Origin: Flavobacterium proteolyticum | GTDB taxonomy: Bacteria; Bacteroidota; Bacteroidia; Flavobacteriales; Flavobacteriaceae | Length of the DNA: 64,000 nt | Direction: 5' to 3' | NCBI RefSeq assembly: GCF_015223105.1 | Contig: NZ_JADFTZ010000001.1 | Span: 930,001 to 994,000, forward strand | Shown here: in pieces, positions 53,838 to 63,761 of the stretch | Layout of the letters: the number at the start of each line of letters is the position of its first letter | Numbering within the stretch: position 1 is the stretch's first letter | Notes under the pieces: model-generated | What the model was told of the DNA's origin: nothing | The model's input: only the letters and a program-made list of their open reading frames with translations | Database searches by the model: none | Made by a program: the position numbers and the translations under genes

Positions 53838-56672
53838 ATGAAAAAAAAATTACTATTTTTATCTTTTTCATTGTTTAGTTGTTTTGTGTTAAACGCACAA
53901 ACTGATAAATTATGGAAAGAGATTTCAAACAAAGAAGGAATGGTAAAACACAAGAGTGTTACCAGAGAAAGCTTTCCGTTAGAATTTAAACTGTTTCAAC
54001 TTAATCTTGAAAGTATGAAACAAGTACTTTATTCTGCGCCAGACAGAAGAGATGTTGGAGCTACAGGAGTTGTAATTTCTGTTCCTAATTCAAATGGAAA
54101 ATTAGAGCGCTTTGAAATGTTCGAAGCTTCAAATTTCGACGCAGAATTGCAAGCTCAGTATCCAAATATTAGAGCTTATGCGGGAAAAGGACTAGACGAT
54201 AAAACCGCTCAAATTAGATTAAGTTTTGGTGTTAATTCACTTCAAACAATGGTTTTTAGAGCAGATAAAGCTACTGAGTTTATGGAGCCATATACTCAAG
54301 ACGCAACAGTTTTTGCGGTATACAGCAGAAGTAATGTTACTAAAAGAGCTCCTTTTACTTGTCTTACTGTAGAAGAACAACAGATTGCAAATTTAGGAAG
54401 AAATGGAAATCAAGTTTTAGCAAGTAATCCAAACTTAAGAACCTTTCGTTTAGCATTATCATGTGTTGGAGAATATTCAAATTATTTTGGTGCAACAAGT
54501 TCAGCACAAAGTGCATTAGTTTTAACAGCATTTAACAACACAATGACACGTGTTAATGGTGTAAATAACCGTGACTTTGCTATCCATATGAATATTGTAG
54601 CTGCTACTACCAATGTTATTTATTATAATCCAGCTACTGATCCATATTCTGACGCCGCTACTGGATCTGCGGGTGCTTGGAATGCGGAATTACAAAACAC
54701 TTTAAGTTCTTCACTTACAGGACCAGCAACGTCTTTAGCAACTAATAATGCCGCGTATGATATCGGTCATTTATTTGGTGCGTCAGGTGGTGGTGGTAAT
54801 GCGGGTTGTATTGGTTGTGTTTGTGTGAATGATACTGCGTCAACAACTGATAAAAATAAAGGTTCAGCATTCACATCTCCAGGAGATAATATTCCTTCAG
54901 GAGATACTTTTGATATTGATTACGTAGCTCATGAAATGGGACATCAATTAGGAGCCAATCACACATTTAGTCATTCTACAGAAGATAACGCTGTAAACTA
55001 TGAGCCAGGATCAGGTTCAACTATTATGGCTTATGCTGGAATTACTAGTAAAGACGTTCAAAATAATTCTGATGATTATTTCCATGCAGGTAGTATTGAT
55101 CAAGTTCAAACAAATATGGCAGGAAAAACATGTGATGTAGAAACAGCTTTAACTCATGGAGTTCCAGTTGTTGCTGCAGGTGCAGATTTTACCATTCCTA
55201 GGAGTACCCCTTTTACATTAACAGGGTCTGCAACTGATTCAGGTGGTGGGGCTTTAACTTATTGTTGGGAACAATATGACGATGCTTCAGGGGCTGGAAA
55301 TTTATGTAGTATTTCTACAGTAAGTGCAGGAGATAATGATTGTGTTCCAGTAGGTACTAAGACTGCTGGTCCAGTTTTTAGATCTTATCAACCAACAACT
55401 TTATCATCAAGAACATTTCCTAGATTACAATCAGTTTTAACTGGTTCAACTACTACAACAGGTTCTGAAATTGTAGTTGAAGCTTTACCTTCTGTTGCTA
55501 GAACATTAAATTTCAGATTAACAGCACGAGATAATTCTGTTGTAGGTGGTGCTGGTTTAACTAATTTTGATGATGTTATTGTTACTGTTGCTAACAAAGA
55601 TCCATTAACAGTGTCATATCCTGCTAATGCAAATACAGATGTTTATGCAATAGCATCAACTCATACAGTAACTTGGACGGGAACTGCAAGTGCTACTACA
55701 GGTCATCAAACTATTGCAGGTGCAACTAATGTTGATATTTTATTTTCTAATGATGGAGGATTAACTTTCCCTTATACATTATTATCAGGAACTCCTAATG
55801 ATGGTTCGCAGTCAGTAACTTTACCAGCGGGCGTTTCAGGTGCAGATTGTAGATTTAAAGTAAAAGCAAGTTCAAATATCTTCTTCAACATAAGTAAATC
55901 TTTTGCTGTTGGAAATTATACATACCAACCACAAAATTCATGTACTGATTATGTTCTTAATTTTGGAGGATTAGATATTCCAGAAGATTCTGGTCAGTTT
56001 GTTGGTTATGGAGTTTCTGTTCCAGATGCATTTACATTAACAGATTCTAACATAAGAGTTGAATTAACACATCCTGATATTGGTTCAGTATTTTTAGCTG
56101 TAAGACCTGCTCATGTTGCTACAGGTGTTACTCAATTCTTCAATGGTTCTTGTGATGGTTCTGCAAATATGAACTTAAATTTCGACACTTCTGGATCTGT
56201 GTTAAATTGTGCAGCTCCAACTAGTGGAGTAAACACAATTCCTCCAGTTGCATCTTCGGTTACAGCAATTAATGCTTTTAATGGGAATTCAGCAACCGGT
56301 ACTTGGTATATTTTCTTTACAGATATTGCTGTTGGAGATGGTAATATTGGAACTATAGAAAAAGTTACTTTCAATTTGTGTAAATCTGTAAATGTTGCAG
56401 TTTTAGCGAGTGAATCTTTCGGATTAGATAATTTTGTTATTTATCCTAATCCAAATAGTGGAAACTTTAATGTACAATTTTCTTCAAATTCAAATAATGA
56501 GATTAAAATTGTTGTGCATGATATGAGAGGAAGAGAAATCTTTACTAATAATTATAATAATTCAGGATTATTTAATGAATCTATTCAATTAAATAATGTT
56601 CAATCTGGAATCTATCTTGTAACTGTTCAAGATGGAGATAGAAAAGAAGTGAAAAAAATTATTATTGAATAA
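53838..56672 (+). CDS. Reprolysin-like (M12-type) zinc metalloprotease, T9SS type A
   Basis: The 944-residue secreted protease has a signal peptide (MKKKLLFLSFSLFSCFVLNAQ), a propeptide (about 22-190), a metzincin domain with His365-Glu366 and HEMGHQLGANH (His369, His375) and a Met-turn TIMAYAG, linker/Ig-like regions, a proprotein-convertase-type P domain (about 699-850, with DIGSVFLAVRP and GTWYIFFTD) and a T9SS type A tail (YPNPNSGNFNVQF from 864, ending KEVKKIIIE). It is expected at the cell surface or outside. It is a tandem paralogue of the next gene. The substrate is unknown. Confidence 0.88.
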   Translation: MKKKLLFLSFSLFSCFVLNAQTDKLWKEISNKEGMVKHKSVTRESFPLEFKLFQLNLESMKQVLYSAPDRRDVGATGVVISVPNSNGKLERFEMFEASNFDAELQAQYPNIRAYAGKGLDDKTAQIRLSFGVNSLQTMVFRADKATEFMEPYTQDATVFAVYSRSNVTKRAPFTCLTVEEQQIANLGRNGNQVLASNPNLRTFRLALSCVGEYSNYFGATSSAQSALVLTAFNNTMTRVNGVNNRDFAIHMNIVAATTNVIYYNPATDPYSDAATGSAGAWNAELQNTLSSSLTGPATSLATNNAAYDIGHLFGASGGGGNAGCIGCVCVNDTASTTDKNKGSAFTSPGDNIPSGDTFDIDYVAHEMGHQLGANHTFSHSTEDNAVNYEPGSGSTIMAYAGITSKDVQNNSDDYFHAGSIDQVQTNMAGKTCDVETALTHGVPVVAAGADFTIPRSTPFTLTGSATDSGGGALTYCWEQYDDASGAGNLCSISTVSAGDNDCVPVGTKTAGPVFRSYQPTTLSSRTFPRLQSVLTGSTTTTGSEIVVEALPSVARTLNFRLTARDNSVVGGAGLTNFDDVIVTVANKDPLTVSYPANANTDVYAIASTHTVTWTGTASATTGHQTIAGATNVDILFSNDGGLTFPYTLLSGTPNDGSQSVTLPAGVSGADCRFKVKASSNIFFNISKSFAVGNYTYQPQNSCTDYVLNFGGLDIPEDSGQFVGYGVSVPDAFTLTDSNIRVELTHPDIGSVFLAVRPAHVATGVTQFFNGSCDGSANMNLNFDTSGSVLNCAAPTSGVNTIPPVASSVTAINAFNGNSATGTWYIFFTDIAVGDGNIGTIEKVTFNLCKSVNVAVLASESFGLDNFVIYPNPNSGNFNVQFSSNSNNEIKIVVHDMRGREIFTNNYNNSGLFNESIQLNNVQSGIYLVTVQDGDRKEVKKIIIE

Positions 56673-56693
56673 TTGTAATTTTAAGTGTTTTAA

Positions 56694-56728
56694 TTAAAGA
56701 GAAGGCGTAAGTCTTCTCTTTTTTTTGC
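56694..56728 (+). terminator. Terminator of the first reprolysin-like gene
   Basis: AAAGAGAAG (56696-56704) and CTTCTCTTT (56713-56721) form a stem, followed by TTTTTT. Confidence 0.85.
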
Positions 56729-56758
56729 ATAAAATTTAAAAATTTATATTAAAAATTA

Positions 56759-56766
56759 TATATTTG
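56759..56766 (+). promoter_or_regulatory. -7 element of the second reprolysin-like gene
   Basis: TATATTTG followed by C lies 26 bp before the ATG at 56793 and matches TAnnTTTGC. No TTG at -33 is seen. Confidence 0.5.
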
Positions 56767-56792
56767 CTCATTAACCCTTAAATTAACCAAAA

Positions 56793-59700
56793 ATGAAAAG
56801 AAATTTACTATTGATTGTTTTTGTGTTTTTTTCTTTTGTTTTGAATGCTCAAAATAATAAATTTTGGAACAGCTATCAAAATGACAGAAGTAAAATCGAA
56901 ACCAATAAAAGTGTAAATAGAATTACTTTTCCGAAAGAGTTCGATTTATACACTTTGAATTTAACGGCTTTAAAACAAGAATTATTTACTGTAGTAAATA
57001 GTACTAGTAAAAAAAGTGTAATCATTTCTCTTCCAAATACTAGAGGTGAAATGGAACTTTTTGAAATGTATGAGGCATCCAATTTTGTGCCTGAGTTACA
57101 AGCTCAGTTTCCTGAAATTAGAGCCTTTTCTGGAAAAAGTCTTACTGATAAATCATCTCTTTTGAAATTAAGTATTTCTCCACAAGGAATCTCTTCAACA
57201 GTGTTTAGAGCAAATAGAGAAAATGAGTTCATAGAATCTTATTCTCAAGACAATGTTATCTATGCTGTTTATAGTTCTAAAAGAGATAAAGCTAAATTAC
57301 CATGGACGTGTACTACAGAGGATCAAGAGTTTCTTGAGAAAACATCTTCTAAATTTGATTCAAATGTGACATCAAGATTAAGTGATGCTACTCTTAGAAC
57401 TATGAGATTAGCACAATCTTGTACTGCAGAATATGCTAATTATTTTGGAGCTACTAGCGCTGCTCAAGTAGGTCTTGTTATGGCTGCATTTAATGCAACA
57501 ATGACAAGATGTAATGGTGTTTATGAAAAAGATTTGGCATTACACTTAAATTTAGTTGCTAACACAACAAGTGTAATTTACTATAATCCTGCAACAGATC
57601 CTTATTCTGCTGCAGCACAAATGGGAAACTGGAATGGGGAACTTCAAGCTACATTAACAAGTGTTATAGGTGAAGCTAACTATGATATCGGTCATCTTTT
57701 TGGAGCAACTGGTGGTGGTGGAAATGCAGGCTGTATTGGTTGTATTTGTGTTGATGGACAAAAAGGTAGTGGAATTACTTCTCCAGCAGATGGAATTCCT
57801 CAAGGGGACAATTTTGATATTGATTATGTTACTCATGAGATAGGACATCAATTGGGTATGAATCACTCGTTTACACATAGTGCACAAACTCTTCCTGCAC
57901 AAAGAGAAGTAGGTTCTGGAGTTACTATTATGGGTTATGCTGGTATTACAAGTTATGATGTAGCTCGCCATTCAATTGATACTTATCATGCATACAATAT
58001 TTATCAATTTGAAGCTAATGTTAGCACAAAAACTTGTCCAGTTCTAGTTTCTGTTGCTTCAGCTAACGTTGCTCCAGTAGTAAATGCAGGTGCAGATTAT
58101 ATCATTCCAATTAGTACTCCTTTTATTTTAGAAGGTTCTGCTACTGATGCTAATGGTGATGCAATTACCTATCAATGGGAACAAAATGATGCAATTACGG
58201 GTACTGGTCAAGCTGGAGCAAGTAGTCCAGCAAGTCCAACAAAAACAATTGGTCCAAATTGGGTTTCAATGTTGCCATCAACATCTCCGAATCGCTATAT
58301 GCCGAGATTGTCATCAATTTTAGCAAATTCTGCTACAACAAATGGTACAGGAAATGAGATCATTTTAGTAGAAGCACTTAGTTCTGTTGCGAGAGATTTG
58401 AACTTTAGACTTACAGTAAGAGACAACGCGCCATATAGTTCAAGTACACCAGAAGTAGGACAAACGGGTTATGATGATATGAAAGTTACTGTAGCTTCAA
58501 CGGCAGGTCCATTCTTAGTTTCAGCTCCTAACACAGCTGTTTCTTGGACTCCAGGAACAAATCAAAATGTAACATGGGCAGTTGCAAGTACAGACACGGG
58601 AACTGTAAATACTAAATTTGTAGATATTTATTTGTCTACAGATGGAGGAAATACTTATCCAATTCTTTTAGCAAGTAGAGTTCCAAATGATGGAAGTGAA
58701 ACCATAACGGTACCTAACTTACCAGGAACTACTAATAGAATTATGGTTAGAGGGAATGGTAATATTTTCTTTGATATTTCAAATACAAACTTTACAATAG
58801 CTGCTGCAACATCAACTTTTGCTGTAGCTTTTAATGGAATTGCAGGAGATCAAAATAAATCTTTTTGTCAAGGAGCTACTGCAACATTTAGCATTGATTA
58901 CAAAGCTTTAAGTGGTTTTTCAGGTACAACAACTTTTGCAGCAACTGGTAATCCTGCAGGTACAACGGTTTCGTTTTCTCCAGCTTCAATTAATGCAAAT
59001 GGAACAGTTACAATGTCAATTACAAATACAGCTGGTGTTACACCAGGTTCTTATAATATAATTGTTACTGCGACATCAGGTGCCGTAAATAAGACAGTTC
59101 CTTTTTATTTAACTATATTGAATTCGAATTTTGGCACACAAACTTTAACTTCACCAGCTAACAATGCAATTAATCAGTCTACAATTTTAACGTTAAGTTG
59201 GCCGGCAAATGGTGCTGCAACATCTTATGATGTTCAAGTGGCAACTGATGCAGGATTTACAACAATCATATACAGTGGTAATGTTGTGGGGACTAGCTAT
59301 GCTTTAAATGGTTTGGCAGATGCTACAACTTATTATTGGAGAGTTAAGCCTAAAAACGCTGGCTGTGAAGGAGTGTATAGCGCTACGTTTAATTTTAAAA
59401 CTGGACAAACGAATTGTAATTTAACTTCAAGTGTTGATGTTCCGAAAACTATTAGAAGTAATAATGCAAATACAGTAACTTCAACTTTAACTGTTGCTTC
59501 TGGTGTAGTAATTACTGATTTAAATGTAAATTTAAATATTACTCATACATATATACAAGATTTGACAATTAGATTAACAAGTCCTTCAGGAACAGTTTTA
59601 GATTTATTAGTTGAGCCATGTGGTGACAATGACAACATGAATGTCACAATCGATGATTCTGGTTCTGTAGTTGCTTGTGGGGCTGGTAATCCATCTCTGT

Positions 59701-60116
59701 CAGGGGTAGTTGTTCCTTCTCAACCATTGTCAACTTTTAATGGATTGAATTCTGCAGGAACTTGGACGCTAACTGTTATCGACGGATATTCAGGAGATGG
59801 AGGAACATTAAATAGCTGGAGTTTAAATTTTTGCTCTACACAACCGTTAAGCTCAAATAGTAATCAGATTAACGATTTAGTTGTTTATCCAAATCCTAAT
59901 AATGGTAACTTTAATATTCAATTTACTTCAAATTCTGGAAATGAAATTAAAGTAAATGTTCATGATATTAGAGGAAGAGAAATTTTCAATAGATCATATG
60001 CTAATACTGGTTTGTTTAACGAAACTCTTCAGTTAGATAATGTTCAATCAGGGATTTACCTAGTTACTGTGCAGGATGGATCAAAAAAAGAAGTTAAAAA
60101 AATAGTAGTAAATTAA
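56793..60116 (+). CDS. Reprolysin-like (M12-type) zinc metalloprotease with FN3 and P domains, T9SS type A
   Basis: This 1107-residue paralogue of the gene before it has a signal peptide (MKRNLLLIVFVFFSFVLNAQ), a related propeptide, the zinc site HEIGHQLGMNH (His348, His352, His358) and a Met-turn TIMGYAG. It differs by an extra Ig-like block (about 676-780) and an FN3 domain (about 783-873) before the P domain (873-1020, with IQDLTIRLTSPSG and GTWTLTVID) and the T9SS type A tail (YPNPNNGNFNIQF from 1030, ending KEVKKIVVN). It is separately transcribed, with its own -7 box and terminator. Confidence 0.88.
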   Translation: MKRNLLLIVFVFFSFVLNAQNNKFWNSYQNDRSKIETNKSVNRITFPKEFDLYTLNLTALKQELFTVVNSTSKKSVIISLPNTRGEMELFEMYEASNFVPELQAQFPEIRAFSGKSLTDKSSLLKLSISPQGISSTVFRANRENEFIESYSQDNVIYAVYSSKRDKAKLPWTCTTEDQEFLEKTSSKFDSNVTSRLSDATLRTMRLAQSCTAEYANYFGATSAAQVGLVMAAFNATMTRCNGVYEKDLALHLNLVANTTSVIYYNPATDPYSAAAQMGNWNGELQATLTSVIGEANYDIGHLFGATGGGGNAGCIGCICVDGQKGSGITSPADGIPQGDNFDIDYVTHEIGHQLGMNHSFTHSAQTLPAQREVGSGVTIMGYAGITSYDVARHSIDTYHAYNIYQFEANVSTKTCPVLVSVASANVAPVVNAGADYIIPISTPFILEGSATDANGDAITYQWEQNDAITGTGQAGASSPASPTKTIGPNWVSMLPSTSPNRYMPRLSSILANSATTNGTGNEIILVEALSSVARDLNFRLTVRDNAPYSSSTPEVGQTGYDDMKVTVASTAGPFLVSAPNTAVSWTPGTNQNVTWAVASTDTGTVNTKFVDIYLSTDGGNTYPILLASRVPNDGSETITVPNLPGTTNRIMVRGNGNIFFDISNTNFTIAAATSTFAVAFNGIAGDQNKSFCQGATATFSIDYKALSGFSGTTTFAATGNPAGTTVSFSPASINANGTVTMSITNTAGVTPGSYNIIVTATSGAVNKTVPFYLTILNSNFGTQTLTSPANNAINQSTILTLSWPANGAATSYDVQVATDAGFTTIIYSGNVVGTSYALNGLADATTYYWRVKPKNAGCEGVYSATFNFKTGQTNCNLTSSVDVPKTIRSNNANTVTSTLTVASGVVITDLNVNLNITHTYIQDLTIRLTSPSGTVLDLLVEPCGDNDNMNVTIDDSGSVVACGAGNPSLSGVVVPSQPLSTFNGLNSAGTWTLTVIDGYSGDGGTLNSWSLNFCSTQPLSSNSNQINDLVVYPNPNNGNFNIQFTSNSGNEIKVNVHDIRGREIFNRSYANTGLFNETLQLDNVQSGIYLVTVQDGSKKEVKKIVVN

Positions 60117-60132
60117 AAAAAACAATAAATTC

Positions 60133-60171
60133 ATAAAAAAAGGAGGAAATTTAAATTTTCTCCTTTTTTTT
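60133..60171 (+). terminator. Terminator of the second reprolysin-like gene
   Basis: A long A-run plus GGAGGAAATTT pairs with AAATTTTCTCC plus a T-run, with one wobble pair. It ends in about eight T residues. Confidence 0.85.
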
Positions 60172-60208
60172 ATATAATTTTATGCCCTAATCATAAATTT
60201 ACCCCAAA

Positions 60209-63004
60209 ATGAAAAGAAACTTACTATTAAGTGTTTTTCTGTTTTCTGGGTTTTTTAGTTTTGCTCAAGAGTTAAAAACTAAAAACTTAGTTAGAACAGA
60301 TGAGACTTTTGCTAACGGCATTTCTCAAGCGCGAACCTTTGGTCCCAATGGAATTGTCAGATGCGCGAGCACAGAATATTTAAAAAGCAAACAAAATAAA
60401 GGTCTAGCAGTTTCAAATGAAGCGTTTGAAGAATGGTTAGCTCCAAAATTAAAAGAAATTAAAAAGAAACGTTCAGAAGGTAGACTCCCTGCTGTAATCA
60501 GAATTCCTGTTGTAGTTCATATTATCCATAATGGTGATGCATTAGGTACAGGAGAGAATATTGCAGATGGTCAGGTATTATCACAAATAACGGTTTTTAA
60601 TCAAGATTTTAGAAAATTAGCAGGTACACCTGGTGATGGTAGTGGAGTAGATACTACTATTGAATTTTGTTTAGCAGTAGTTGATCCTAATGGAAATCCA
60701 ACAAATGGTATTGATAGAGTAAGCCGAGCACTTGCTTCTTATGCAGAGGCAGATGTTGAAGCTGCAAAAGCAGCAACAATTTGGGATCCAACAAAATATT
60801 TAAACATGTGGACTTTCCGATTCGGAGGTGATTTAGCTGGTGTTTTAGGTTATGCTCAATTTCCTTCAGGTTCAGGTTTAGCAGGAATGCCAACTGAAGA
60901 TTGTATTGCAGGTGAAGCTTCTACTGATGGCGTAGTTTGTAGTTTTGATACTTGGGGTTCAAGAAATATCTTTCCAGCAGGTTCATATGGCGGAACTTCT
61001 TATGACAAAGGTAGAACTATGACTCACGAAGTTGGACATATGTTAGGCTTACGTCATATTTGGGGAGATGATGGTTGTCCGTCAGGCACAACTAACGTAG
61101 CTACTAATGAAGATTTTTGTGCAGACACTCCAGCTTCGGCAGCTGCTAATTTTGGTTGTCCAACTGGTACTGATTCTTGCCCAACTATTCCAGGTGAAGA
61201 TCAAATCGAGAATTACATGGATTATACAGATGACGCCTGTATGAATATGTTTACTCAAGATCAAAAAGATAGAATGTTAGCTGTTTTGATGAATTCTCCT
61301 CGTAGAGATGATTTATTGGTTTCTACAGTTTGTAATACACCTCAAGCAACTATCCAGTTTAAAAGATTAGTTTGTGAGTCAAGAGTTCAAAACTCAGATA
61401 AAACGGAAGGAAATGGATGTAGTTTTACTGATTATACTATTCCTTTAAATATTAACAAAGCACCAACTGCAAATGCAGTAGTGACTTTTACTGTTGATGC
61501 AGCATCTACAGCGAATGCTAATGACTTTGCTATTATGACGCCTACTGTTACTTTTAACTCGGGTTCAACTGCAGACCAAAATTTAGTAGTTAGAGTTTAT
61601 AATGATGCCTATATTGAATCTGTTGAAAATATAGTTATTAATTTTACTGTTAATGCTAACGGAGGTGATGCTGTAGCAAATGCTGAAGGGAATAAATTAA
61701 CTTTTTCAATTTTAAATGATGATGTAGCGCCTTCATCTACTGTTGTGAACACATTAATCAATGAAGATTTTGAAGATTCAACAGGCTGGACTTTATTAGA
61801 TGCTGATGCTGATAGATGGGGAATTGTTAATGGTGCAGCAGGCGTTGGAACTGCTCCAAATCTTATTGTAGGACGTTGTGCTTATTCTGAAAAAAGTAGA
61901 TCTTTCTTAGGAGGTACAGGTAATGCTACCCCTAACAATTACTTTATTAGTCCTCAAGTAACAATTCCAACTGGTGCTGTATCAGTTAATTTGTCCTATA
62001 TTATGGCAGGTTATGGAGCTACTGCCGGTAATTATACTGTTTATTTTACAACAAACGTTTCAACTGAAGCAAATATAACATCAGGAACAGTATTACAGAC
62101 AGCTACTACAATTGCTTCTGGCGCTTCAGTGTTAAGAAATCATAGTTTATTAGCTTTAGCAGGTCAAACGGGTTACATTGTTTTCAGACATAGTAATTTA
62201 AATACTGCAACAGGTTTATTGTTGTTGGATTCTGTATTATTGACTTCTACTGTAAATACAAATGTTCAGACAACGGTTAATACAGCTACTAGTGGTAATA
62301 ATAGTTTAAAAGGTGCAGGTACAGCTACTTTTTATGACTCAGTTGCAGCAAGAAATATAATGACAGGGATAACGGTTAATAGCGCTACTGATTTTGGATG
62401 TACTTCTGTTGCTGTAACAAGATCTGGAACTGGGGCACTACAATATGGTTCAGTTACTGGGACTACTAACTATGCAATGTCAAAACAATTTACTATTACA
62501 CCAACTAATGTTGTAACAGGAAATTCAACTATTACATTTTACTTTACTGAAGCTGAAATTGCAGGATGGGAAGCTGCTACTAGTAATACAAGATCATTAC
62601 TTTATGTAGTTAGAGATGGTGTAACAAGAGAAATTCAACCAGTTACAATAGGTTCGTTTGGTGCTACTGGAGTAACATTAACAGCGACGTTTACAAATGG
62701 TATACAAGGTGTTTATTCATTTGCAAAACAAGCAAGTTTACCAACTGAAAGTTTTGAGTTAACCGATATCAACTTGTATCCTAATCCAAATAACGGTACT
62801 TTCTCAGTACAATTTACTCCTAGTTCAGATAAAATAGGTGTAACTGTTTTTGATATGAGAGGAAGAGTAATTTACGATAGAAGATATCAAAACAACGGAT
62901 TATTCAACGAAACTATTCAGTTAGATAACGTTCAATCTGGAGTTTATTTAGTTAAAGTTCAAGATGGTTCAAGAAGCTTAACTAAGAAAATCGTGGTTGA
63001 GTAG
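60209..63004 (+). CDS. M43 (pappalysin/cytophagalysin-like) zinc metalloprotease, T9SS type A
   Basis: The 931-residue protease has a signal peptide (MKRNLLLSVFLFSGFFSFAQ), a propeptide-like region, and the M43 site HEVGHMLGLRHIWGDDGC (His273, His277, His283) with the distant Met-turn ENYMDYTDDACMN. Downstream are a Calx-beta-like repeat (about 415-505), a choice-of-anchor J-type domain (about 514-690, EDFEDSTGWTL) and a T9SS type A tail (YPNPNNGTFSVQF from 855, ending SLTKKIVVE). The leader before the ATG contains CCCCAAA, which could pair with the small RNAs at 7.1-7.6 kb (speculative). Confidence 0.9.
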   Translation: MKRNLLLSVFLFSGFFSFAQELKTKNLVRTDETFANGISQARTFGPNGIVRCASTEYLKSKQNKGLAVSNEAFEEWLAPKLKEIKKKRSEGRLPAVIRIPVVVHIIHNGDALGTGENIADGQVLSQITVFNQDFRKLAGTPGDGSGVDTTIEFCLAVVDPNGNPTNGIDRVSRALASYAEADVEAAKAATIWDPTKYLNMWTFRFGGDLAGVLGYAQFPSGSGLAGMPTEDCIAGEASTDGVVCSFDTWGSRNIFPAGSYGGTSYDKGRTMTHEVGHMLGLRHIWGDDGCPSGTTNVATNEDFCADTPASAAANFGCPTGTDSCPTIPGEDQIENYMDYTDDACMNMFTQDQKDRMLAVLMNSPRRDDLLVSTVCNTPQATIQFKRLVCESRVQNSDKTEGNGCSFTDYTIPLNINKAPTANAVVTFTVDAASTANANDFAIMTPTVTFNSGSTADQNLVVRVYNDAYIESVENIVINFTVNANGGDAVANAEGNKLTFSILNDDVAPSSTVVNTLINEDFEDSTGWTLLDADADRWGIVNGAAGVGTAPNLIVGRCAYSEKSRSFLGGTGNATPNNYFISPQVTIPTGAVSVNLSYIMAGYGATAGNYTVYFTTNVSTEANITSGTVLQTATTIASGASVLRNHSLLALAGQTGYIVFRHSNLNTATGLLLLDSVLLTSTVNTNVQTTVNTATSGNNSLKGAGTATFYDSVAARNIMTGITVNSATDFGCTSVAVTRSGTGALQYGSVTGTTNYAMSKQFTITPTNVVTGNSTITFYFTEAEIAGWEAATSNTRSLLYVVRDGVTREIQPVTIGSFGATGVTLTATFTNGIQGVYSFAKQASLPTESFELTDINLYPNPNNGTFSVQFTPSSDKIGVTVFDMRGRVIYDRRYQNNGLFNETIQLDNVQSGVYLVKVQDGSRSLTKKIVVE

Positions 63005-63022
63005 CCAAAAGAGTTAAATACA

Positions 63023-63054
63023 ACAAAAAGGGAAGCTTTAAGCTTCCCTTTTTT
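63023..63054 (+). terminator. Terminator of the M43 protease gene, overlapping the pth stop
   Basis: AAAAAGGGAAGCTT and AAGCTTCCCTTTTT form a near-perfect palindrome with a T run; its right end reaches the pth stop codon (63053-63055). The A and T runs on both sides would let it work for pth as well. Confidence 0.85.
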
Positions 63055-63670
63055 ATTTTCCATTATAAGCATTCATGGTGTTGTTTAAGCCTGCCAAAGC
63101 GAAAGATTTTATTATTTCAGAACTAATTTCTAATCGTTCTTTTAGTTTTTCTTTTTCTTCTTCTGACCATTCTCCTAAAACATAATCAACTTGTTGCCCC
63201 TTTTTAAAAGCATCACTAATTCCAAATCTATATCTAGGATACTCTGTTGAGTTTAATAATAATTGAATGTTTTTAAGTCCGTTATGACCGCCGTCACTTC
63301 CTTTGGTTTTTATTCGGATAGTTCCAAAGGCTAAATTTAAGTCGTCAGTAATGACCAACATATTTTCTTTTTCGATATTTTCTTTTTCTAACCAATATTT
63401 TACCGCTTTCCCACTCAAATTCATGTAGGTATTTGGTTTTAGCAATAGAAGTGTTCTTCCTTTTATTTTTAGTTCAGCAACTTCTCCTAATTTTACCGTT
63501 TGAAACGAAATCCCTTCTTGATTAGCAATATAATCTAAAATTTTAAAACCGATATTATGTCGTGTATTTGCGTATTCTGAGCCAATGTTTCCAAGCCCAA
63601 CGATTAAGAATTTCTTCATTGGAATAGTGTCTTGTTTTTGTTTCTTAATTAGATTTAATAACCAATTCAT
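63053..63670 (-). CDS. pth: Peptidyl-tRNA hydrolase
   Basis: Pth releases tRNA from peptidyl-tRNAs dropped by ribosomes. The core starts KKFLIVGLGNIGSEYANTRHNIGF with the catalytic His in NTRHN, followed by KPNTYMNLSGKAV, VITDDLNL and KGSDGGHNGLKN. With the ATG at 63670 the protein has 205 residues, with a basic N-terminal extension (MNWLLNLIKKQKQD) that I recall from flavobacterial homologues; the core alone would start at 63619. A still earlier ATG at 63688 lies beyond the -7 box and is rejected. The chosen ATG is 4 bp after TACTTTTG, so the mRNA may be leaderless. Confidence 0.9.
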   Translation of the reverse strand: MNWLLNLIKKQKQDTIPMKKFLIVGLGNIGSEYANTRHNIGFKILDYIANQEGISFQTVKLGEVAELKIKGRTLLLLKPNTYMNLSGKAVKYWLEKENIEKENMLVITDDLNLAFGTIRIKTKGSDGGHNGLKNIQLLLNSTEYPRYRFGISDAFKKGQQVDYVLGEWSEEEKEKLKERLEISSEIIKSFALAGLNNTMNAYNGK

Positions 63671-63674
63671 ATTA

Positions 63675-63682
63675 CAAAAGTA
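63675..63682 (-). promoter_or_regulatory. -7 element of pth, 4 bp from the start codon
   Basis: On the minus strand TACTTTTG is followed by TAAT and ATG, the same layout as at glyQS. A TTC is found 18 bp upstream in the -33 position. Confidence 0.5.
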
Positions 63683-63708
63683 ATGCAAAGTTTAGATACT
63701 GAAAAGCA

Positions 63709-63740
63709 TAAAAAAAGCACCAGTAAAAACTGATGCTTCT
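63709..63740 (-). terminator. Terminator of the L25/Ctc gene
   Basis: On the minus strand GCATCAGT (63736-63729) pairs with ACTGGTGC (63724-63717) with one U-G wobble over a TTTT loop, followed by seven T residues. Confidence 0.82.
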
Positions 63741-63761
63741 TTTGTATGGCTTGTAAAGAAA

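Noticed and set aside
39436..63004. Polysaccharide utilisation locus
   Set aside because: There is no SusC/SusD pair, glycoside hydrolase set or local regulator; the genes code for T9SS proteins with separate transcription.
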